The translations under genes and the position numbers were made by a program. Below, one piece after another: positions 1-5,889 of a stretch of DNA of 6,135 bases. The notes beneath the pieces are model-generated. The model was not told where the DNA came from, made no database searches, and was given only the letters and a program-made list of their open reading frames with translations. Positions within the stretch are counted from its first letter, which is position 1. Every line of letters starts with the position of its first letter. Source of the DNA: Deltaproteobacteria bacterium (GTDB taxonomy: Bacteria; Desulfobacterota; DSM-4660; Desulfatiglandales; Desulfatiglandaceae); assembly GCA_019313765.1 (NCBI GenBank), contig JAFDAP010000113.1:1-6135 (forward strand), written 5' to 3'.

Positions 1-2436
1 CTCGTCTTCTTCATTCTTGCCGAAGTTTTTAATCCCTTCAGCCAACTCTTTTAGTTTCCGATCCACTAAGTCATTGATGGTTCCCTTTGTGTAGGTTCCG
101 TCCGCCTTCCGTTGCCCGGCCTTTTTCCCGGTCAGAATCTCAATCCCTTCATCAATGGTCTTAACCGGATAAACGTGGAACTTACCCTTTTTCACGGCCT
201 CCACCACATCTTTTCTGAGCATAAGGTCCTTGACATTGCTCTCAGGAATCGTAACTCCCTGCTTTTTCGTCAACCCCTTTTTGCGGCAGCAGTCATAGAA
301 CCCTTCGATCTTCTGGTTAACACCCCCGATGGCCTGTATTTCTCCCTTTTGATTGACCGATCCGGTCACAGCTATATACTGTTTGATGGGAATCCCTGAT
401 AAGCTGGACAGCAACGCATAAATCTCTGTGGAAGACGCACTGTCCCCGTCCACAGCGCCATAAGACTGCTCAAAGGCAATGCTGGCACTCATGGTCAGGG
501 GTTTGTCCTGGGCATATTTTTTTCTGAGATACCCGCCCAAGATAAGAACACCCTTATTGTGGGTACTGCCCGACATATCAGATTCCCTCTCTATGTTAAT
601 AATACCTGCCCTGCCCATGGAGGTGGAAGCAGTGATCCGGGAGGGCTTGCCGAACATATGGTCGCCCACGCTATACACGGCCAGACCGTTGACCTGGCCC
701 AAGACCTCTCCATCCGCATCAATCATCAAGGTCCCTCGGTCAATCATCTCCTGGATGTGCTCCTCGATCATGTTGGACCGGTATATCCTGGCCTCTATGG
801 CCTTATCCACGTGGCATTCTTCTACAGTGGCATTATTTTCCTGGCCTGCCCAAAAATCTGCCTCCCTGAGCAGGCTTGTTACGTCAGTAAAACTCGTGGT
901 GATCTTCTCCTGCCTGCCGGTCATACGGACGGCCTGTTCCACCAATGCGGCCACGGCAGTCCTGTCAAAGGGCCTCAATTTATCCTGCTCGGTTCCCATC
1001 TTGATGAATTCTGCAAATTGCTGAATGCTGTCATCGTTTTTGTCCATGGAGGTGTCAAAATCGGCCCTGACTTTGAAAATCTTTTTGACATCTTCGTCGT
1101 AGGCTAAGAGCAGATGATACAGATAAGGCTCGGACACGACCACCACTTTGACATCCAGTTCGATGGGTTCCGGCTTTAAACCGCTTGTGGTAAACAGGTA
1201 AAAGGGATCATAGGTCTCAATTTCAAGTTTTTTGCTTTTAAGCGCCCTCTTGAGCGACCGCCATACGCCTGTCTCCACAATGGCATCTATGAGATTAACC
1301 ACCAAATACCCGCCGTTGGCCTTGATAAATGAACCGGCCTTTATCTTGCTGAAGTCGGTCCGCCACACCCCGCTCCGATCGACCAGCCTTTCAATGGTCC
1401 CGAAAATATTTCGATAGGTAGGATGCTCTTCAATGATTACCGGAGGACCCTTCTGTTCCTTGTTGTCAACCAGAAGATTGACCTGATAAGGCTGAAACGG
1501 GTCGCCCTCGGAAAGGACGGGAATCAGCCCTGGTATGGGTGACTGGGCCTGGGGCCTGAATATCTGGAGGTTATTGCCCATGTCTTCCAGAAGGGCCTTG
1601 ATATAATCTCTGACAGGTTTGCTTTTGAACTTCCCGATCACAGGTTCTGCTGATCGAGACGCATTTTCCATAAACATCACATGATCCATCTTGTCTGCTT
1701 TTTCCTGGACCTCTTTCTGAAGGTCCCTGAGTTCAAGGAATATCTGATCGACCTGGTCTCTCAGCTCGCTATACTTTGCTTTCAATGCCTCAAACTTATC
1801 CTTTGGGAACCTCTCCTTTTCCACCATGGCCTCTAATTGGTCAATATGCACGGGGTTACCGTCAACCACAGGCATCACTTCCGGCCGCTTGACCTGTCCG
1901 ATCTGGACATCTACCAGGGCAAACCCTTCTTCCTTCACCTTCTCATCAAGGCCCTTGAAAAAGCTCTTCCCCTTGCTTTCGTAGGTCTCCATGATCTCTT
2001 TCTTCATATTTATATATTCCTGGCTTTCAAAAAGTTGCGGGATCTCCTTTTTCAAGGTCGCCACAAGATCACTGACAGCCTTTTTAAAAGCGCTCCCGGT
2101 CCCATTCTTAAGGCGAAGGAGTAAAGGGGCTTCCGGGTTTTCAAAGTTGTTCATATAGCAAAGGTCTCCAGGTACACGACCCTTTTTAGACATCTCTTCT
2201 ATCAATTTCCGGACAGTAGACATCCTGCCGGTCCCTGCCATTCCGGTGACAAACACATTATAGCCCGGCTTGTCCATTCCCATCCCGAATCTGAATGCCT
2301 CAACCCCTCTTTTCTGTCCAATGATATCTTTTAAAGGTTTGAGATCATCAGTAGTTTCAAATGAGAGATTTGCAGGATCAAGCCGCCACCTGAGCTTCTC
2401 CAAAGGGACCTCTTTATATGGTTTTTTCTTAGGCAT
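1..2436 (-). CDS. Lon-related ATP-dependent protease (AAA_32 / LonB-like, S16 family), 3' end outside window
   Basis: A long uninterrupted minus-strand frame of 812 codons is open to the window edge. The product is expected to unfold and degrade proteins in the cytoplasm using ATP, as in the Lon-related AAA_32 group (distinct from classical LonA). The N-terminus (LRWRLDPANLSFETTDDLKP) is typical of that group. The P-loop is GMAGTGR at residues 65-71, with Arg where Walker A usually has Lys; I recall Arg as common in this group. A long charged helical insertion covers about residues 100-280. A Walker B-like strand with ANGGYLVVNLIDAI is at 373-386. The S16 protease domain covers about 575-775, with catalytic Ser666 in DGDSAS and Lys709 in NQKIEGF, 43 residues apart as in Lon. 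The start is set by GGAGGT, 5 nt before the ATG. The last visible residues (GKNEEDE) are charged, so the true stop is probably a few codons further on. hsp20 lies 67 bp upstream with no terminator seen, so co-transcription is likely. Confidence 0.93.
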   Translation of the reverse strand, partial: MPKKKPYKEVPLEKLRWRLDPANLSFETTDDLKPLKDIIGQKRGVEAFRFGMGMDKPGYNVFVTGMAGTGRMSTVRKLIEEMSKKGRVPGDLCYMNNFENPEAPLLLRLKNGTGSAFKKAVSDLVATLKKEIPQLFESQEYINMKKEIMETYESKGKSFFKGLDEKVKEEGFALVDVQIGQVKRPEVMPVVDGNPVHIDQLEAMVEKERFPKDKFEALKAKYSELRDQVDQIFLELRDLQKEVQEKADKMDHVMFMENASRSAEPVIGKFKSKPVRDYIKALLEDMGNNLQIFRPQAQSPIPGLIPVLSEGDPFQPYQVNLLVDNKEQKGPPVIIEEHPTYRNIFGTIERLVDRSGVWRTDFSKIKAGSFIKANGGYLVVNLIDAIVETGVWRSLKRALKSKKLEIETYDPFYLFTTSGLKPEPIELDVKVVVVSEPYLYHLLLAYDEDVKKIFKVRADFDTSMDKNDDSIQQFAEFIKMGTEQDKLRPFDRTAVAALVEQAVRMTGRQEKITTSFTDVTSLLREADFWAGQENNATVEECHVDKAIEARIYRSNMIEEHIQEMIDRGTLMIDADGEVLGQVNGLAVYSVGDHMFGKPSRITASTSMGRAGIINIERESDMSGSTHNKGVLILGGYLRKKYAQDKPLTMSASIAFEQSYGAVDGDSASSTEIYALLSSLSGIPIKQYIAVTGSVNQKGEIQAIGGVNQKIEGFYDCCRKKGLTKKQGVTIPESNVKDLMLRKDVVEAVKKGKFHVYPVKTIDEGIEILTGKKAGQRKADGTYTKGTINDLVDRKLKELAEGIKNFGKNEEDE

Positions 2437-2441
2437 TTATG

Positions 2442-2447
2442 ACCTCC
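2442..2447 (-). promoter_or_regulatory. Ribosome binding site of the Lon-related protease gene
   Basis: GGAGGT on the minus strand lies 5 nt before the ATG at 2436-2434. It is a near-perfect anti-16S match and fixes the start of the protease gene. No other in-frame start nearby is needed to cover the conserved N-terminus. Confidence 0.85.
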
Positions 2448-2476
2448 GGGGTTCGTGAAAACAAGTTATACAACCG

Positions 2477-2497
2477 TGAACTCTGAACCTTGAACCT
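2477..2497. repeat. Three tandem 7-bp units between hsp20 and the protease gene
   Basis: On the plus strand the units are TGAACTC, TGAACCT and TGAACCT, directly adjacent and differing only in the first copy. The array sits in the 67-bp gap between the hsp20 stop codon and the protease start. It is too short to call a functional element. I recall similar heptamer runs (reading GGTTCAA on the other strand) between genes in deltaproteobacterial genomes, but this is unverified. Confidence 0.6.
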
Positions 2498-2503
2498 GAG
2501 TTG

Positions 2504-2956
2504 TTACGTTTTTATTTCTACCTTGATGCAACGGGGCCTTTGCGGTTTCCATTTTGGCATTACAACCTTTAATATCCCCTTTTTATAGGTAGCCTTGGTC
2601 TCACCAACCCTAACCCTGCAAGGCAGCCTAAAAGTGCGGGAGAAAGAACGAAAGCTCCTTTTGACCCTGTGGTAGTAGCCGCCATCTTCGACAGTCTCCA
2701 CTCTTTTCTCTCCCTTTATAGTCAGTAATGTATCATGGGTTATGGAAACATCCAGGTTTTCCGGGTTGACCCCTTCAAGTTCCGCCCGGACAATAAGGGT
2801 ATCTTCGGATTCGGTTAACTTTATGGAAAAGCCTTCTGAAACTTCTCCCAAAAAACGGCATACCCCGAAATCGGACCGGCAGCGATCAAAGAGACGATCA
2901 ATGTCCCTTCTCAGTTTGCTCATCTCCTGGTCCTTCCATAGAATCAATCCGGACAT
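2504..2956 (-). CDS. Small heat-shock protein, Hsp20/alpha-crystallin family
   Basis: This 150-residue protein is a cytoplasmic, ATP-independent holdase that should bind unfolding proteins and keep them refoldable. The amphipathic N-terminal arm (residues 12-25, MSKLRRDIDRLFDR) matches the usual LRREMDRLFD pattern of bacterial class members. The alpha-crystallin domain covers about residues 42-135. It includes the segment with YYHRVKRSFRSFSRTFRLP (94-112), typical of the dimerisation strand region, and the signature ATYKKGIL at 122-129. An I-K-V tripeptide (144-146) near the C-terminus fits the IxI/V motif used in oligomer assembly. The start is supported by AGAGGT (2964-2969), 7 nt upstream. 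It has its own predicted promoter and is followed after 67 bp by the Lon-related protease gene, so the two probably form a heat-shock operon. Four Cys residues (26, 33, 113, 143) are more than usual for the family. Confidence 0.95.
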   Translation of the reverse strand: MSGLILWKDQEMSKLRRDIDRLFDRCRSDFGVCRFLGEVSEGFSIKLTESEDTLIVRAELEGVNPENLDVSITHDTLLTIKGEKRVETVEDGGYYHRVKRSFRSFSRTFRLPCRVRVGETKATYKKGILKVVMPKWKPQRPRCIKVEIKT

Positions 2957-2988
2957 GGCTGGGACCTCTCTTTTATTTCAAGAATTGT

Positions 2989-3017
2989 CTTATATAATGC
3001 TAACAGAATTTTATCAA
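2989..3017 (-). promoter_or_regulatory. Predicted sigma70-type promoter for hsp20 (and probably the protease gene)
   Basis: Reading the minus strand, the -35 box TTGATA (3017-3012) and the -10 box TATAAG (2994-2989) are separated by exactly 17 nt. The -10 box ends 32 nt before the hsp20 start, which leaves room for a short leader with the AGAGGT ribosome binding site. It lies in the only gap (2957-3050) between the PHP gene and hsp20. No canonical CIRCE or sigma32 site was found there, so how heat induction would occur is not visible. Confidence 0.65.
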
Positions 3018-3050
3018 AAATGCACTCCTTTTTTGGATTCAAGCAGTTTC

Positions 3051-3884
3051 CTAAACAGACAGGGTTTCCGGAAGGGGGATCAATTCCTTTGTGCGCCCGC
3101 GGATCCTGAAGTAGTGCGTATAGCCTGCTTCCTTAGCCAAGTTCAGTGCCGGGTCAAACTCTGCGCCAACTTCGCCGGGCCTGTGCGCGTCCGACCCAAA
3201 GCAGATGGGAATCTCTCTTTCGCATGCCATGGAAACAATGAGCGGTGAAGGATAGATCTCACCCACGGGTCTCCTGATCCCCGATGTGTTCAATTCCATT
3301 CCCATGCCGCCCTTAGCAATACGGTCAAGAACAGGCTTTGCCATCTCTTTCAGTTCCTTATCATTAGGACGGAACCCGAATTTTTTTGGCAGATCCAGAT
3401 GGCCCACCGCATCAAAAAGCCCGGAATCCACAAGTCTTCCCACAAGCTCAAAATATTTTCGCCAGGTTTCGTTTACATCAACCGAGTCCCATACGTGCCT
3501 TTGTGCGGGGTTGTCAAACCCCCAGCCTTCGATGTAGTGCACCGAACCGAGAACTAAATCGAATTGTTGCGCGGGAAGCCATTCCCGAAGGAATGCTTCA
3601 CAGCCCTCATAGTAGTCGGCTTCAATACCGAAAAGCACGGCGGGAGGCTCGCCGTCCTGAACCCTCGAGACCATGTCGCTGTACGTTTCAAATTTTTTCA
3701 TCTCCATTCGGTGGGCAGGGTCATATCCGTCAGGATTGGGACAGTGGTCTGAAAAGCAGATTTCAGGTATATTCTGTGTTCTTGCGGCTTTCCTGTAATC
3801 GGCAATATCCCCTTCTGCATGTTTGCATAGGATGGTGTGAAGGTGATAGTCGGGCAATGAATTGAATTCAGGTTGTTTTTTCAT
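3051..3884 (-). CDS. PHP-family phosphoesterase, histidinol-phosphatase (HisK/HisJ)-like
   Basis: This 277-residue protein is close to the usual HisK size of about 270. PHP enzymes of this group hydrolyse phosphate monoesters, classically L-histidinol phosphate to histidinol in histidine synthesis, using a cluster of metal ions. The metal-ligand motifs are all present and in order: DYHLHT (H14, H16), SDH (D46, H47), GIEADY (E88), GSVHY (H116), GHLDL (H162, D164) and GSDAHRP (D232, H234). An active enzyme is therefore expected. The ATG overlaps the TGA of the upstream SDR gene in ATGA (3884-3881), which implies translational coupling. AAAGGA lies 6 nt upstream of the start. No histidine-biosynthesis gene is nearby, so the true substrate may be another phosphate ester. 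I leave the symbol blank for that reason. Confidence 0.9.
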   Translation of the reverse strand: MKKQPEFNSLPDYHLHTILCKHAEGDIADYRKAARTQNIPEICFSDHCPNPDGYDPAHRMEMKKFETYSDMVSRVQDGEPPAVLFGIEADYYEGCEAFLREWLPAQQFDLVLGSVHYIEGWGFDNPAQRHVWDSVDVNETWRKYFELVGRLVDSGLFDAVGHLDLPKKFGFRPNDKELKEMAKPVLDRIAKGGMGMELNTSGIRRPVGEIYPSPLIVSMACEREIPICFGSDAHRPGEVGAEFDPALNLAKEAGYTHYFRIRGRTKELIPLPETLSV

Positions 3885-4786
3885 AGAATGTCCTTTAGGG
3901 CATCACGGATACTTGAAAACCGAAAATTAAACCCCATATGCAAAAGTCTTCTGGGTAGCACCTTCTGCCCATTCAGAAGAACCGATCCCACCTCTCCCTT
4001 CATAAGCTTGATCACAAACCCCGGAACAGCAGGCATAAGAGTGGATTTTTTCAGGGCCTCTCCCAGTGCCTTGGTAAGTTCTTTGTTTGTGACCGGGTTA
4101 CGGGCCGTGCAGTTGATGGGCCCTGACTCCCCTTTTCGCTCAATCAAAAAAAGGTAGATATCCACGAGATCCTGCTCGTGAATCCATGAGATCCATTGCT
4201 TTCCGTTCCCCAATGGGCTTCCCAGTCCTTTTTTAAAAACGGGAACCATCTCGCCAAGGGCGCCACCCCCTGATCCTAAAACAATCCCGAAACGGCAAAG
4301 TAACACACGAACGCCATATTTTTCCGCTTCTAAGGCCGATGCCTCCCATTCCCGTGTCACGGTAGCCAAAAAATCACTGCCGGGCGGACTTCCCTCATGG
4401 AGTTCTTCGTCCCCATAAAAACCATAATACCCAACTGCCGATGTGCTGAGGAAAACAGTCTCCTTACCCTCTCTCCCGGAAAGTGCTGTAACCAGATTCT
4501 GAGTCGTCAAAACACGGCTGTCCCGCATAGTTTTTTTGTATTTTTTAGTCCACCGGTCAAAAATGGGGGCCCCCGCAAGGTTAATGATGATCTCATGTTC
4601 AGGCACGCGTTCCAGCCATGCCCCCTTTTGGGTGGGATCTCCTTCAACAAAGGATGCCCCGGGCGGCAAAGATTCATGTTGTCTGATGGATCTCGTCAGC
4701 AGGGTTACTCCATATCCCCTTTCCGTAAGCTTTTGCGTCAGAGTCCTGCCCACAAATCCGGTGCCGCCGGTCATAAAAACTCTCAC
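3881..4786 (-). CDS. TIGR01777-family NAD(P)-binding SDR oxidoreductase (YfcH-like)
   Basis: This is an atypical short-chain dehydrogenase of the epimerase-like TIGR01777/YfcH family. Its reaction is not established; E. coli YfcH is similar in size (about 297 residues). From the GTG start at 4786 the protein is 301 residues. It has a Rossmann dinucleotide motif GGTGFVG (7-13), a family motif NLAGAPIFDRWT (69-80), STSAVGYYG (114-122) and a C-terminal DUF1731-like region over about the last 55 residues ending in RFSSIRDALKDIL. I chose this GTG because MRVFMTGGTG is the family's normal N-terminus and because it overlaps the stop of an upstream 23-codon ORF in GTGA. An in-frame GTG at 4810 would add eight residues but has no good ribosome binding site. 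The 3' end overlaps the PHP gene in ATGA. Confidence 0.9.
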   Translation of the reverse strand: MRVFMTGGTGFVGRTLTQKLTERGYGVTLLTRSIRQHESLPPGASFVEGDPTQKGAWLERVPEHEIIINLAGAPIFDRWTKKYKKTMRDSRVLTTQNLVTALSGREGKETVFLSTSAVGYYGFYGDEELHEGSPPGSDFLATVTREWEASALEAEKYGVRVLLCRFGIVLGSGGGALGEMVPVFKKGLGSPLGNGKQWISWIHEQDLVDIYLFLIERKGESGPINCTARNPVTNKELTKALGEALKKSTLMPAVPGFVIKLMKGEVGSVLLNGQKVLPRRLLHMGFNFRFSSIRDALKDIL

Positions 4787-4854
4787 GGCCGTGCCCCTGT
4801 GTCCTGCCACTTTTTCAGGGAAGAAAAAAATCCTTCACGCGTAAAGACCCACAT
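4783..4854 (-). CDS. Possible 23-residue small ORF coupled to the SDR gene
   Basis: This small ORF starts with ATG at 4854-4852 and ends with TGA at 4785-4783. Its Shine-Dalgarno, AAGGAGGA, is the strongest in the window. The product begins MWVFTREGFFS and ends KKWQDTGARP. It has five aromatic residues in 23 and no membrane segment. Its stop codon overlaps the SDR GTG start in GTGA, so ribosomes finishing here could restart on the SDR gene, which lacks a strong ribosome binding site of its own. It could be a leader peptide that sets SDR translation, a real microprotein, or the stump of a longer gene. The opening M-W-x-F-T-x-x-G-F-F-S resembles, from memory only, the N-terminus of a common small hypothetical protein family. 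No function can be assigned. Confidence 0.55.
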   Translation of the reverse strand: MWVFTREGFFSSLKKWQDTGARP

Positions 4855-4857
4855 AGT

Positions 4858-4865
4858 TCCTCCTT
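4858..4865 (-). promoter_or_regulatory. Strong Shine-Dalgarno for the 23-codon small ORF
   Basis: AAGGAGGA on the minus strand ends 3 nt before the ATG at 4854; the AGGAGG core (4864-4859) is 4 nt away. The spacing is slightly short but workable. It is too far (over 70 nt) from the SDR start to serve that gene directly, so it supports translation of the small ORF and re-initiation downstream. Confidence 0.75.
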
Positions 4866-4896
4866 GCCTGCAACTGTCCAAGGAAAAAAATGAGAA

Positions 4897-4911
4897 TTGC
4901 CGTATCGGCAA
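4897..4911. promoter_or_regulatory. Perfect palindrome over the predicted transcription start (operator or 5' hairpin)
   Basis: Reading the minus strand, TTGCCG and CGGCAA are perfect 6-bp arms around a 3-nt centre (ATA). The -10 box ends at 4916, so transcription should start near 4909 and the palindrome would lie at about -2 to +13. That is a common place for a repressor operator, or it would form a hairpin at the extreme 5' end of the mRNA. A run of seven T follows on the minus strand, but only after seven intervening bases, so it is at best a weak terminator for the hydrolase transcript. Confidence 0.5.
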
Positions 4912-4915
4912 ATGG

Positions 4916-4944
4916 AGAATAGGAAAGGCACGTCCGGGTGTCAA
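4916..4944 (-). promoter_or_regulatory. Predicted sigma70 promoter for the small ORF-SDR-PHP unit
   Basis: The -35 box TTGACA (4944-4939) is a consensus match. After exactly 17 nt it is followed by the -10 box TATTCT (4921-4916), a four-of-six match. It begins 6 bp after the hydrolase stop codon, so the downstream unit appears to have its own start rather than depend on the hydrolase gene. The predicted leader to the small ORF is about 55 nt and includes the palindrome and the strong Shine-Dalgarno. Confidence 0.75.
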
Positions 4945-4950
4945 GTGGAG

Positions 4951-5889
4951 CTAAGGCAAATTTGACAAGAAATCCCTGTAGGCCCGCTTAGTTTCCCCCG
5001 GTTTTTCGAAATAGGGCACATGACCGCATTTTTCTATGATCACTGTCCGGCTGTTTTCGAGACCCTTTTCGAACTTCTCCACACTCGACACATGAATGAT
5101 GCGGTCGTTCGCGCCCCAGATGACCAGAGTTCTGGCCCGTATCCTGTGCAATCGGTCTTCAAGGAGATCAAGTCCGCATCTCGCCATGTCCTCCAGGACC
5201 TTTTTGCGAAAGTCATGGTAACGAGCCCCCTTTTGCGCCAGATAAGCCTTAAGTCGGCCAGGCACCCATGGTGGCCGGTAAAAAAGGACCGACATGAATT
5301 CGTCAAACTCTTGCGGGGTTTTGTAAAGGAGAACTATCTTCCCGTCTTTTTTGTAACGCTGCCGGAAATAACTGGGTATGCGTGACCTGACACCTGCCGC
5401 ATCCATCAGCGCCAGGCTTTTTACCTTTTTTGGATACTCCCCGGCATAAAAGGCCGATATATATCCCCCCATGGAGATTCCCACCAAATGAAATTTAGCC
5501 AGGCCGATCGTCTCCACAAAGAGGTTCAACCGCTTTACCTGGCTCTCTATGTCATAGCTTGCCGAAGGAACCCTGGAGTTTTCCCCGAACCCGGGAAGAT
5601 CAGGCACGACCAACCGGTATGATCCGCTAAAGCACGTCAAAAAGGTGCCCCAACGATCCTTATCCCCGCCAAAGCCATGGAGGAATAGTATGGTCTCGCC
5701 CTCGCCTCCAGCCTGGTAAACCCATCTATGATCCTCCACCTGCACTTCATGTCTCTCAAGTCCGGCCCACCAGCGCAGGGCGTGGGTCGCGGATTCAAAG
5801 ATAACACCCGGAAACAGGTAATAGACCGCACCGCCTGACACCACCAGTATCATGACCACAATAAGGGTTCGTTTCAGTAGCCTGCGCAT
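4951..5889 (-). CDS. Membrane-anchored alpha/beta hydrolase (lipase/esterase-like)
   Basis: This is a 312-residue serine hydrolase of the alpha/beta fold, resembling membrane-anchored bacterial mono-/triacylglycerol lipases and ABHD6-type enzymes. The exact substrate is not clear from sequence. A basic N-terminus (MRRLLKR) precedes one hydrophobic segment at about residues 8-26. This is probably a signal anchor that would place the catalytic domain outside the inner membrane. The oxyanion-region motif is LFLHGFGG (68-75). The triad is readable as Ser139 in GISMGG, Asp262 in WGANDR and His290 in GHVPYFEKP. A cap region covers about 165-245. The ATG at 5889 is preceded by AAAGGTGA as ribosome binding site. 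No convincing promoter was found upstream. It reads alone into the next gene's promoter region. Confidence 0.92.
   Translation of the reverse strand: MRRLLKRTLIVVMILVVSGGAVYYLFPGVIFESATHALRWWAGLERHEVQVEDHRWVYQAGGEGETILFLHGFGGDKDRWGTFLTCFSGSYRLVVPDLPGFGENSRVPSASYDIESQVKRLNLFVETIGLAKFHLVGISMGGYISAFYAGEYPKKVKSLALMDAAGVRSRIPSYFRQRYKKDGKIVLLYKTPQEFDEFMSVLFYRPPWVPGRLKAYLAQKGARYHDFRKKVLEDMARCGLDLLEDRLHRIRARTLVIWGANDRIIHVSSVEKFEKGLENSRTVIIEKCGHVPYFEKPGETKRAYRDFLSNLP

Noticed and set aside
559..1107. Plus-strand open frames opposite the protease, SDR, PHP and hydrolase genes, up to 185 codons long
   Set aside because: They mirror strongly conserved minus-strand genes, show no recognisable domains or ribosome binding sites, and are low-complexity or oddly composed.
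2953..2981. Sigma32-like CTTGAAA with CCCAGCCAT upstream of hsp20
   Set aside because: The supposed -10 element would overlap the hsp20 start codon, leaving no leader or ribosome binding site on the transcript.
2995..3035. CIRCE-like half sites upstream of hsp20 (GAGTGCA and TTAGCA on the minus strand)
   Set aside because: CIRCE is TTAGCACTC-N9-GAGTGCTAA. Here the partial halves are in the opposite order, incomplete and too far apart, so an HrcA site is not supported.
3013..3035. A-rich/T-rich stretch (AAAAA-N9-TTTTT) after the PHP gene as a terminator
   Set aside because: The stem would be only A-U pairs with no GC core and no following U-tract. It is not a credible intrinsic terminator.
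4787..4810. Upstream GTG start giving the SDR eight extra residues (MAGHRGTA)
   Set aside because: There is no good ribosome binding site before it, and the extra residues precede the family's normal N-terminus. The GTGA overlap at 4786 fits better.
4885..4911. Palindrome plus T7 run after the hydrolase gene as an intrinsic terminator
   Set aside because: The T-run starts seven bases after the stem instead of directly after it, and the stem is only 6 bp. An operator or 5' hairpin is more likely, though weak termination cannot be excluded.
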